Part shown: positions 1-6,420 of the stretch, piece after piece
Layout: each line of letters begins with the position of its first letter
Position numbering within the stretch: position 1 is the stretch's first letter
Source: Oscillospiraceae bacterium
GTDB taxonomy: Bacteria > Bacillota > Clostridia > Saccharofermentanales > Saccharofermentanaceae
Length of the DNA: 8,429 bases
Direction of reading: 5' to 3'
NCBI GenBank assembly: GCA_902803695.1
Contig: CADCQX010000241.1
Span: 1-8,429 of the forward strand
Translations under genes and position numbers: made by a program
Notes under the pieces: model-generated
The model's database searches: none
Seen by the model: only the letters and a program-made list of their open reading frames with translations
What the model was told of the DNA's origin: nothing

Positions 1-90
1 AAGGCAAAGTTTTATGTGGATAGCGAGCAAGGCGTTGGCATGGCGGTAGTGATTAAGATACCGATGGAAAACATAACAAAGAGGGGTTAA
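1..90 (+). CDS. Sensor histidine kinase, C-terminal end (partial)
   Basis: The window opens in frame inside a coding region that ends with TAA at 88-90. The 29 visible residues include SEQGVGMAVVIKIP, which matches the last part of a histidine kinase ATPase domain: a G-x-G turn followed by the final beta strands. In YesM-type kinases this end is typically a 'S.EG.GT.V.I.IP' stretch. The gene lies 5 bases before an AraC-type response regulator, and the regulator's ribosome binding site overlaps the kinase's last codons, so the two are almost certainly co-transcribed and translationally coupled. YesM/YesN pairs usually govern sugar importers like the one downstream. The sensor and membrane parts are outside the window, so the signal cannot be inferred. 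The kinase call rests on few residues plus this context. Confidence 0.75.
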   Translation, partial: KAKFYVDSEQGVGMAVVIKIPMENITKRG

Positions 91-95
91 TTCAA

Positions 96-1691
96 ATGCT
101 AAAAGTAATGTTGATTGATGACGAGCCGTATATCCTTCAGGGACTTCAGGTCCTGGTCAACTGGGAGAGCGAAGGATACGAGATCGCAGCCGTTATGACA
201 AACGGCAAGGACGCTTACAATTACCTTAAGGAGAATCAGGTCGATCTCATCATCTCCGACATCCAGATGCCGAACATGACGGGCATCGAACTTCTTGATG
301 CTATCACCAGGGAGAACATCTCCGATGCAAAGTTCGTTATCCTCACAGGCTACGATGATTTCTCGTATATGCAGAAAGCGATCCGCAATAACTGCTTCGA
401 CTATATTCTTAAGCCTGTCAACAAGGAAGAGCTTATTACCCTTCTTCGAAAAGTATCTAATCTTAATAAGGAATCTATAATATTAAAAGAGAACCAGGAA
501 AAAATGGCGGATGCATATCTTGCCACGAATGTCATTTCCCTCCTCAAGGGAAAATACGGCGATGACGACCTGGCATATGTAACAAACCATATGCAGATCA
601 CGGGCGGCGTCAGGTTCATCGATATCGAGCTTGCCGACGAGTACGAGAACACCGAAGCAACCGATTCCGATGACTACGACATGCGACTTCTCCAGAGACA
701 GCTCTACAATGCCTGCAGGGAAGTCCTCAAAGAGAACGCCAACCATTTCATTTTCGATGTATCTTATGATGAAGATAACTATGATATAGGTTTTATATAT
801 TGCGACAACATGGCTACAAGGCGTGACCTCTCCGAGGAAGAGTTCCTGAACCTCATGCTCCGCAAGATCGAAGTCATCATGACAAAACCTGTAAGAATGC
901 TCTGCGGTAAGAAGGTCCCGAGCATCTCAGCCCTGTCAAAGTCTTACAGCTCCTGCAGCAGACTTAACAGTATCAAGGGTTTCCATAACCAGAAGAAGAT
1001 CTACCTTTATGAGGACGAAGTGCAGGTGGGTCAGAACGGTATCATCCTTTGCAAGAATACAATAGATGATGTCATTGCCTCCATCGAAAACAATGATGCC
1101 GAGAAGATCGATTCCGATATCGACCGTCTCTTTTCCGAGATGAGTAACGGCGAGAATACCGGAAGCACCGTTGACCTCAACATCAACTACCTTCACTTCC
1201 AGCTCATCCACCTGGCAAGCGAGCAGGATGACAGTATCAACCAGGAAGAGATCGTCCAGTACATATCCGAGCACTCTTTCGAGAATACATTGAGCCGAGG
1301 CAGTAATCAGCACATGAAGCGATTCGCCAAAGAGTATGCCAATTATCTTTCCGAACTTCGAAAAAGTGTATCCCGAGGAATCCTGGCAGATGTCGAAAAC
1401 GAGATCAAGGATCACTTCGCAGAAAATATCTCCCTTCGCTATCTGGGGGACAAATATCATATCAACAGTTCCTACTTAGGACAGGTTTTCCGGAAAAAAT
1501 ACGGGATGAGTTTCAAAAACTACCTGACAAATTATAGGATCAAGGAAGCGGCTAAGCAGGTTATCAATACTGAGAAGAAGATCAACCAGATCGCAGAGGA
1601 TGTAGGCTACAAAGACACAGACTACTTTATCCGCAAATTCATTGAAATCAAGGGCTGCACGCCTTCTAAGTACCGCAAAACCAACCGTTAA
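96..1691 (+). CDS. yesN: Response regulator, YesN-type (receiver + AraC-family HTH)
   Basis: This 531-residue protein is a DNA-binding response regulator of a two-component system. Residues 1-120 form a receiver domain: acidic pocket D8/D9, phospho-acceptor D55 in ISDIQMP, switch threonine T84 in ILTGYDD and lysine K106 in ILKPV. Residues 120-430 are a poorly conserved linker, usual for this family. Residues 432-530 are an AraC/XylS HTH domain with two helix-turn-helix units, about 447-470 (LGDKYHINSSYLGQVF) and 496-527 (INQIAEDVGYKDTDYF, ending in GCTPSKYR). Length is normal for YesN proteins. The ATG at 96 is preceded by GAGGGG at 80-85, overlapping the end of the kinase gene. The likely target is the promoter before the binding-protein gene 177 bases downstream, which holds inverted repeats. 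It uses CGA for arginine several times and mixed threonine codons, unlike the importer genes, consistent with modest expression. Confidence 0.95.
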   Translation: MLKVMLIDDEPYILQGLQVLVNWESEGYEIAAVMTNGKDAYNYLKENQVDLIISDIQMPNMTGIELLDAITRENISDAKFVILTGYDDFSYMQKAIRNNCFDYILKPVNKEELITLLRKVSNLNKESIILKENQEKMADAYLATNVISLLKGKYGDDDLAYVTNHMQITGGVRFIDIELADEYENTEATDSDDYDMRLLQRQLYNACREVLKENANHFIFDVSYDEDNYDIGFIYCDNMATRRDLSEEEFLNLMLRKIEVIMTKPVRMLCGKKVPSISALSKSYSSCSRLNSIKGFHNQKKIYLYEDEVQVGQNGIILCKNTIDDVIASIENNDAEKIDSDIDRLFSEMSNGENTGSTVDLNINYLHFQLIHLASEQDDSINQEEIVQYISEHSFENTLSRGSNQHMKRFAKEYANYLSELRKSVSRGILADVENEIKDHFAENISLRYLGDKYHINSSYLGQVFRKKYGMSFKNYLTNYRIKEAAKQVINTEKKINQIAEDVGYKDTDYFIRKFIEIKGCTPSKYRKTNR

Positions 1692-1697
1692 TTGCGT

Positions 1698-1707
1698 GAA
1701 ACGTTTC
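1698..1707 (+). promoter_or_regulatory. Palindrome resembling a LacI-family operator
   Basis: GAAACGTTTC is a perfect 10-bp palindrome starting 6 bases after the response regulator stop codon. Flanked by T and G it reads TGAAACGTTTCG, close to the CG-centred operators of LacI/GalR-family regulators. It lies upstream of the importer promoter, where a sugar or catabolite repressor could act. It is shorter than the usual 14-bp cre spacing, so it is not a clean CcpA site. No LacI-type gene is in the window. A single short palindrome can occur by chance. Confidence 0.35.
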
Positions 1708-1730
1708 GTTGCAAACTGCCCAAAAAAAAC

Positions 1731-1765
1731 TGACAAATTATATTATTGTTATGTAGAATTTGTCA
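1731..1765 (+). promoter_or_regulatory. Perfect 9-bp inverted repeat upstream of the importer operon
   Basis: TGACAAATT at 1731-1739 and its exact reverse complement AATTTGTCA at 1757-1765 are separated by 17 bases, so the half-site centres are 26 bases apart. The repeat lies about 27 bases upstream of the best promoter candidate, a typical activator position. The arms also coincide with a weaker promoter-like pair, CTGACA at 1730-1735 and TAGAAT at 1754-1759 with an 18-base spacer, so it could instead be an operator over a second promoter. The natural candidate binder is the AraC-type response regulator encoded just upstream, but this is inference. Confidence 0.5.
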
Positions 1766-1806
1766 CCTTTTATGTGAGAGTTCATAGGGTGTTGCCACAA
1801 TTCTAC
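1753..1806 (+). repeat. Second inverted repeat sharing an arm with the first
   Basis: GTAGAATT at 1753-1760 is matched by its exact reverse complement AATTCTAC at 1799-1806. If one base is allowed as an insertion the match extends: GTAGAATTTGT against the complement of ACAATTCTAC. The left arm overlaps the right arm of the 9-bp repeat at 1731-1765, so the region carries three related half-sites in alternating orientation, at 1731-1739, 1753-1765 and about 1796-1806. The third lies between the -35 and -10 elements of the predicted promoter. In AT-rich DNA an 8-bp match 38 bases apart may be chance. Confidence 0.35.
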
Positions 1807-1818
1807 CTATTTTATAAT
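1792..1818 (+). promoter_or_regulatory. Predicted sigma-A promoter of the importer operon
   Basis: A perfect TATAAT lies at 1813-1818, with TTGCCA at 1792-1797 as a -35 candidate. The 15-base spacer is shorter than ideal, and the weak -35 would fit a promoter that needs an activator. Transcription would begin near 1825, giving a leader of about 44 bases before the binding-protein start at 1869. The context fits: it follows the end of the regulator gene and precedes a probably highly expressed gene. An alternative is CTGACA/TAGAAT at 1730-1759. Confidence 0.55.
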
Positions 1819-1831
1819 TTAGATACCAATA

Positions 1832-1847
1832 TACCGCGAAAGCGGTA
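1832..1847 (+). other. 5' leader hairpin with GAAA tetraloop
   Basis: TACCGC at 1832-1837 and GCGGTA at 1842-1847 form a perfect 6-bp stem closed by GAAA, a stable GNRA-type tetraloop. It starts about 7 bases after the predicted transcription start and ends 9 bases before the GAGGAGG ribosome binding site (1856-1862), leaving that site free. No T-run follows, so it is not a terminator. The likely role is protecting the 5' end of an abundant mRNA from RNases; this is inferred from position and shape only. Confidence 0.5.
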
Positions 1848-1868
1848 AATATAATGAGGAGGCTTTAA

Positions 1869-3638
1869 ATGAAAAAGAAGTTATTTGCAGTTGTTATGGC
1901 TTCAATGATGGCAGTTTCTGCTCTTGCTGCTTGTACTGATAAGAACGGTACAGACACTACAGCAGGTACAGCTGCTGCGCCAGACACAACAAATGCTGAA
2001 GGCGAAGCTGTTTACTCTCAGGAAGCTATCTTGGACATGAAGATGTTCGCAGCAATGGCTGGTACTGAGATCAATAGCGGAAACAAGATCCAGGAATTGA
2101 TCGCTGAGAAGACAGGTGTCCGTCTTAAGGAGACTTGGCTTACAGGTCAGCAGGCTGGTGAGGCTATCGGTGCTATCATCGCATCCGGCGAGCTCCCAGA
2201 CTTGATCGATGGTGGTGACGGTTCCGTTACTCTCTGGGAGAATGATTTGCTTGTAGCATGGGATCCTTATCTTGATATGTATCCTAACCTCAAGGAAATG
2301 TACACAGATGAGGAGTGGGACAAGTTCCGTATGGAAGATGGTCACATCTATTGGGCTAACGTATTCGGTAACCACTATAAGGGAATCGATACATCAACAG
2401 GCCACAATGGTGAGGCTTTCTGGATCCAGGTTCGTGTACTTGAGGATGCTGGTTATCCAACAGTTGAGACATTGGATCAGTACTTCGAGCTTCTTGACAA
2501 CTATGTAGAGAAGTATAAGACAATGCCAGACGGTGAGACACCTCTCATTGCTTACACAGCTCTTACAGATGGTTGGAAGTATTTCTGTCTTGAGAACCCT
2601 CCGATGTTCTTGGATGGTTATCCGAACGATGGTTGCTGTATCGTTAACGTTGACGATCCTGCTAACCCTGTAGTTGTTGACTACAACACAACAGATACAG
2701 CTAAGATGTATTTCAAGAAGATGAACGAAGAGTACGCTAAGGGCGCTCTCGATCCTGACTTCGCTACACAGTCCTACGATGACTACATCTCAATGCTTTC
2801 TACAGGCCGTGTACTCGGTTTGTGCGACCAGTATTGGGACTTCGCATACAGCCTTATGGGACCATTCGCACAGAACCTCGACAGCCTTGACGGTGGACGT
2901 CTTGACGCTCTCGGATGTGACTATGTACCTCTCGGTCTTACAATCGAGGCTGGTATGGATAACCAGTGGCACTCTTACGGTGACGAGCTCAACCAGTCCT
3001 CTGGTGTAGCTGTTACAACTTCTTGTCCAGATCCTAACTTGGCATTCAAGTTCTTGAGCGACGTTCTCGAGCAGGATGTTCACGATCTCCGTTTCTGGGG
3101 TATCGAAGGTGAAGACTATCTCGTTGGTGACGATGGTCTCTACTACAGAACAGAAGAGATGAGACAGCTCTGGAAAGATGACGATTACAAGGCTAACCAC
3201 ATCTGTTCTTATTCTTACTGCCCACAGTGGCTCGGAATCAGCAGAGATGGTAAGAACGCTATGATGCCTTCTGAGCAGACATCTGAGTTCTATGCAGGTC
3301 TCGCAGAGCCTCTCGCTAACTGCTTCAAGGCTTACGGCGCTGCTACATACGCTGACATGATCGGTTCACTTGAGTGTGATCAGTATCCATGGTACCCACT
3401 CTGGTCTTGGTCAAACAACCTCAGCAACGACACTGACGGTGGTATCGCTTGGCAGAAGATGGGTGAAGTTAAGCACGAGTGGCTCCCTAAGATCGTTATG
3501 TCTAACAACTTCGAGTCTGATTGGAACTCTTACCTCGCAGCTTATGCAGAGTGCAAGCCGGAAGACTTCCTCGCAGAGGCACAGGCAGAGGTTGATGCTA
3601 GACTTCAGACAGCAAGAGATAACGGCTACGAAGGCTAA
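1869..3638 (+). CDS. Sugar ABC transporter substrate-binding lipoprotein (LplA/YtcQ type)
   Basis: This 589-residue protein is the extracellular solute-binding subunit of a CUT1-type sugar importer. It starts with a lipoprotein signal: positively charged MKKK, a hydrophobic stretch 5-21 and lipobox LAAC with lipidated C22. A Thr/Ala-rich tether covers about residues 23-48. The rest is a large binding-protein fold rich in Trp, Tyr and acidic residues, as usual for oligosaccharide binders, and somewhat longer than typical solute-binding proteins. The start is set by GAGGAGG at 1856-1862, 6 bases before the ATG. Codon choice looks strongly biased (threonine mostly ACA, much GCT, GTT and CAG), which suggests high expression. 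It precedes LplB- and YtcP-type permeases, the usual partners. Substrate cannot be read from the sequence; the neighbouring GH10 gene points to xylo-oligosaccharides, as inference only. Confidence 0.93.
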   Translation: MKKKLFAVVMASMMAVSALAACTDKNGTDTTAGTAAAPDTTNAEGEAVYSQEAILDMKMFAAMAGTEINSGNKIQELIAEKTGVRLKETWLTGQQAGEAIGAIIASGELPDLIDGGDGSVTLWENDLLVAWDPYLDMYPNLKEMYTDEEWDKFRMEDGHIYWANVFGNHYKGIDTSTGHNGEAFWIQVRVLEDAGYPTVETLDQYFELLDNYVEKYKTMPDGETPLIAYTALTDGWKYFCLENPPMFLDGYPNDGCCIVNVDDPANPVVVDYNTTDTAKMYFKKMNEEYAKGALDPDFATQSYDDYISMLSTGRVLGLCDQYWDFAYSLMGPFAQNLDSLDGGRLDALGCDYVPLGLTIEAGMDNQWHSYGDELNQSSGVAVTTSCPDPNLAFKFLSDVLEQDVHDLRFWGIEGEDYLVGDDGLYYRTEEMRQLWKDDDYKANHICSYSYCPQWLGISRDGKNAMMPSEQTSEFYAGLAEPLANCFKAYGAATYADMIGSLECDQYPWYPLWSWSNNLSNDTDGGIAWQKMGEVKHEWLPKIVMSNNFESDWNSYLAAYAECKPEDFLAEAQAEVDARLQTARDNGYEG

Positions 3639-3682
3639 TATCACTTTTTAAAAGTCCATGAAAATGGCAATAGTTAAGTAAT

Positions 3683-3724
3683 GTGGTGGCAACCACGGTA
3701 GATGCTGTGGTTGCCACTATTTTT
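3683..3724 (+). terminator. Hairpin between binding-protein and permease genes (partial terminator/attenuator)
   Basis: GTGGCAACCAC at 3686-3696 pairs perfectly with GTGGTTGCCAC at 3707-3717. In RNA the stem can extend inward with G-U and G-C pairs to an AGAU loop, and outward by three pairs. TATTTTT follows at 3718-3724. The short, interrupted U-tract fits an incomplete terminator or an mRNA-stabilising hairpin, a common way to make more binding protein than permease, as with malE-malF. The permease ribosome binding site begins directly after it, so the permeases depend on read-through unless they have their own promoter; none is evident. Confidence 0.75.
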
Positions 3725-3742
3725 AAGGGGGAATGGTTAAGC

Positions 3743-4708
3743 ATGAGTCTTTCGTCTACTTCTAGTCGTCGCAAAAAGAAGACGAGTAATGGTGTTGAGT
3801 TTACCGCGAAAGAATTCAAACGTCAGTGGATACTCATAGTCATTGCAGCGCTATATGTTATTTACGGCGTAGTATTTAATTACCTGCCACTTGCTGGATG
3901 GATTATGGCCTTCCAGAACTATAAGTATAAGACAGGTGTCTTTGGTTCTAAATTTGTAGGACTCGATAAGTTTAAGTTCTTGTTCTCTGATGCTAAGTTC
4001 TTACAGGTTATCAGAAACACATTCTGCATGGGTGCGCTGATCCTTATCTTCAGTACAATCACCGCAATTGCATTTGCGATCTTGCTCAATGAGATCAAAA
4101 ACATTATGGGCAAAAAGTTGGTTCAGACAATCTCTTATTTGCCTCACTTCCTTTCATGGATCGTTGTTTGTGGTATCGTTTCAGATACACTTTCTTCTAC
4201 AGGAATTATTAACGAGCTTCTCACAAAGTTCGGTATTTTAGATAAACCTTTCTTGTTCCTTGGTAGCAAACCGGCTTTCTGGCCTATCGTTGTATTTACA
4301 AACCTTTGGAAAGAGACAGGTTGGAATGCGATCATCTATCTCGCAGCTATCACATCCATTGACCCGGCTCTCTACGAGTCAGCTTCTATCGATGGTGCAG
4401 GACGTTTCCAGAAGATGTGGTATGTAACACTTCCTTCCATCCGTCCTACAATCATGATTCTCTTGTTGATGAATATCGGTAACGTTCTTAACGCAGGTTT
4501 CGAGCTCCAGTACATCTTGGGTAATGGTCTTGTACAGAGCGTTTCCAGAACAATCGATATCTACGTCCTCGACTGGGCTATCAACGGTAGAAACATGGAC
4601 TTCTCACTTGGTACCGCTGCCGGTATCTTTAAAACCGCGGTTTCCCTTGTCTTGATCGTTGGCGGTAACATGCTCGCCAAGAAGACAGGCGATGAGCGTC
4701 TGTTCTAA
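3743..4708 (+). CDS. lplB: Sugar ABC transporter permease, LplB type
   Basis: This 321-residue integral membrane protein is one of the two permease subunits of the importer. After a basic cytoplasmic N-terminus (RRKKK at 9-13) comes the first membrane helix, about 29-49, with NYLPLAGWIMAFQNY typical of LplB proteins. Further hydrophobic segments lie near 93-114, 128-149, 177-203, 235-255 and 290-312. The ATPase-docking EAA loop is at 211-231 (YESASIDGAG, then a final LP). The start is ATG 3743 with AGGGGG at 3726-3731. The reading frame is open back to a GTG at 3683, but that lies inside the intergenic hairpin with no ribosome binding site, and the ATG gives the family's normal length. It is followed after 15 bases by the second permease. 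No ATPase gene is adjacent. Confidence 0.94.
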   Translation: MSLSSTSSRRKKKTSNGVEFTAKEFKRQWILIVIAALYVIYGVVFNYLPLAGWIMAFQNYKYKTGVFGSKFVGLDKFKFLFSDAKFLQVIRNTFCMGALILIFSTITAIAFAILLNEIKNIMGKKLVQTISYLPHFLSWIVVCGIVSDTLSSTGIINELLTKFGILDKPFLFLGSKPAFWPIVVFTNLWKETGWNAIIYLAAITSIDPALYESASIDGAGRFQKMWYVTLPSIRPTIMILLLMNIGNVLNAGFELQYILGNGLVQSVSRTIDIYVLDWAINGRNMDFSLGTAAGIFKTAVSLVLIVGGNMLAKKTGDERLF

Positions 4709-4723
4709 GGAGGGGAGTTAAAC

Positions 4724-5644
4724 ATGGCAATTAGTACAGGTAAGCCACTTAAGAAAAAGATGGCACCGGAGGATTTGATCTTTACTATCTTCAATACACT
4801 TTTCATGGTATTGTTCGCAGTAGTAACTCTCTATCCGGTATTAAACACATTAGCATATTCATTCAATGACGGTTCTGATGCCGTAAGAGGCGGTATCCAC
4901 CTCTTACCTCGTGTATTCTCTCTTAAGAGTTACAAGACCGTTTTGCACAAAGAAGGTATCTTGACCGGTGCAAAGATCACAGTTTTGAGAACGATAATCG
5001 GTACACTTGCATCTCTTGCAGCTAACGCATTGCTCTCATTCATCTTGAGCCGTAAGAAGTTCCTCTTCAAGTCAGGACTCTCACTCTTCTGGATCATCAC
5101 AATGTACGCTAACGGTGGTTTGATCCCAACAATGGTTCTTTTCAGAACTCTCCACCTCACAGGTACATTCTGGGTATACGTAATCCCGGGTCTCGTAAGT
5201 GCATTCAACGTAATGGTTATGAGAACATACATGGCTGGTATCCCTGATTCCCTTGAAGAATCTGCTCAGCTCGAAGGTGCTGGTTACATGACAGTCTTCT
5301 TGAGAATCATCTCTCCACTCTGTAAGCCGGTTTACGCTACAATCGCTCTCTTCGTAGCTGTATATCATTGGAACTCCTGGTTCGATGCTATGCTCTATAA
5401 CAGAATGAACGAGCAGTACACAACACTCCAGTACGAGTTGATGAAACTCTTGGATTCCGTAGCAAGCCAGGGACAGGGCGGCGGCGGAGCAGCTTCCAGA
5501 ACAGAAGCTTCTGTTGCTACAGTAGTTCCGATCACAGTTAGATCTGCTGCTACAATCGTTACCATCGCACCTATCATCTGTCTGTACCCATTCCTTCAGA
5601 GGTACTTCGTTACAGGTCTTACAATCGGTGGTGTTAAAGAGTAA
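4724..5644 (+). CDS. ytcP: Sugar ABC transporter permease, YtcP type
   Basis: This 306-residue membrane protein is the second permease subunit and pairs with the LplB-type protein. It has a first helix about 19-42 ending in TLYPVLNTLAYSFND, further hydrophobic segments to the C-terminus, and an EAA loop at 178-199 (EESAQLEGAG ending in ISPL) that docks the ATPase. The C-terminal QRYFVTGLTIGGVKE is the hallmark end of CUT1 MalG/YtcP-type permeases. A glycine-rich stretch (about 248-258, GQGGGG) sits in the variable loop before the last helix. AGGAGGGG at 4708-4715 begins at the last base of the lplB stop codon and lies 8 bases before the ATG, so the two permeases are coupled in one transcript. 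Codon use matches the binding protein. Confidence 0.95.
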   Translation: MAISTGKPLKKKMAPEDLIFTIFNTLFMVLFAVVTLYPVLNTLAYSFNDGSDAVRGGIHLLPRVFSLKSYKTVLHKEGILTGAKITVLRTIIGTLASLAANALLSFILSRKKFLFKSGLSLFWIITMYANGGLIPTMVLFRTLHLTGTFWVYVIPGLVSAFNVMVMRTYMAGIPDSLEESAQLEGAGYMTVFLRIISPLCKPVYATIALFVAVYHWNSWFDAMLYNRMNEQYTTLQYELMKLLDSVASQGQGGGGAASRTEASVATVVPITVRSAATIVTIAPIICLYPFLQRYFVTGLTIGGVKE

Positions 5645-5671
5645 TTATCATACACACTTTATAAAATCTCT

Positions 5672-5704
5672 GAAAGCCTGCCTTGGTCTTCAAGGCAGGC
5701 TTTC
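5672..5704 (+). terminator. Strong stem-loop after the permease genes
   Basis: GAAAGCCTGCCTTG at 5672-5685 and CAAGGCAGGCTTTC at 5691-5704 form a perfect 14-bp stem with a 5-base loop. The 3' arm ends in TTTC and then CCTAAAC, so there is no proper U-tract outside the stem. It could be a weak terminator, using the TTT within the stem, or a hairpin protecting the 3' end of the importer mRNA. It separates the importer genes from the GH10 remnant, which has no obvious promoter of its own. Confidence 0.65.
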
Positions 5705-5739
5705 CTAAACATTGGAAATATTTTTATCAGGAGGTCAAT

Positions 5740-6392
5740 ATGAATATTCCGGCTAATAGAAAAGCGAAGATCAGAATTATCATTGAAGACAAAAACGGCA
5801 ATCCTATTGGCAATGAGAAGATGCATATTGATCTTCAAAAACACAAGTTTTTGTTCGGATGCGGTGCCTTTGACATCAACAATTACATGAATACTGACGA
5901 CGAAGAGCAGAAGAAGTTTTTCGAAGACAGGACAAACAAGTGGCTTGATGTGTTTAACTATGCAACGCTGCCTTTCTACTGGGGACAGTTTGAGCCTGAG
6001 GAAGTGGCAGGCTTTAAGGGTCTCATCGATATGTGGGATGTAATTATTGAAGGGGTTATAATGCCTGTTTTCGATAAGTATGATAATGCGGTCACACGAC
6101 TTTGTTCGAGTGTCCGCAGGTGGAAGCCATCATGACGTGGGATTTTACGGATGGTGTGTGGCTTAAAGCTCCTTCGGGTTTCCTGAGGACCAATAATTCA
6201 ATTAAACCTTCATATGTTATGATGAAAGAGCTTATTCACAAAGAGTTGAGCACAAACGAGGAAATTGTTACCGATTCTGACGGAGTCGTAATAGTTGAAG
6301 GTTTTAAGGGAGAATATATAATTACATATGGAGAAAAGAAGGCTGAGTTTATGATCGATAACGGTGTCGATACCGTGAGGATCGTATTCTGA
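5740..6392 (+). pseudogene. GH10 endo-1,4-beta-xylanase-like, internally deleted and frameshifted
   Basis: GH10 enzymes hydrolyse beta-1,4-xylan or xylo-oligosaccharides. The gene starts at ATG 5740 after AGGAGGT (5729-5735) with no signal peptide, as in cytoplasmic members. Codons 1-30 encode a small beta-type N-terminal domain (IIIEDKNGNPIGNEKMHI), then the family entry KHKFLFGCGAFD and FNYATLPFYWGQFEPEE. The frame then jumps to VAGFKGLIDMWDVIIEGVIMP, normally found well downstream: it is the acid/base region WDVxNE, here with Ile in place of the Asn before Glu. Soon after NAVTRLC the frame runs to a TGA at 6133-6135. The C-terminal part continues in another frame from about 6102 (FECPQVEAIMTWDFTDG, PSGFLR, IKPSY) to 6390-6392. 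The barrel section carrying the nucleophile Glu is absent. With about 218 codons spanned, perhaps 200 are missing. No active enzyme is expected. An assembly error is the main alternative. Confidence 0.85.
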
Positions 6393-6420
6393 GCATAAAA
6401 TATATCAGAGGTGTGACTGA

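Noticed and set aside
936..1460. Minus-strand open frame of 174 codons inside the response regulator gene
   Set aside because: It lies wholly antisense to a clearly conserved gene, resembles no known family and has no convincing ribosome binding site; a shadow frame.
1832..1847. Leader hairpin as a terminator or riboswitch
   Set aside because: No U-tract follows, and a 44-base leader is too short for a known riboswitch class.
3683..3742. An upstream GTG start extending the LplB-type permease by 20 codons
   Set aside because: The extension lies inside the intergenic hairpin, has no ribosome binding site and would add an atypical N-terminus; ATG 3743 with AGGGGG upstream is better.
6057..6062. 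TATAAT within the GH10 remnant
   Set aside because: There is no suitable -35 at proper distance, and it falls in coding sequence for a conserved segment (GVIMP).
6102..6392. C-terminal GH10 piece as an independent small gene
   Set aside because: It would need a TTG start with no ribosome binding site, and its sequence is plainly the tail of the GH10 fold; better read as part of the broken gene.
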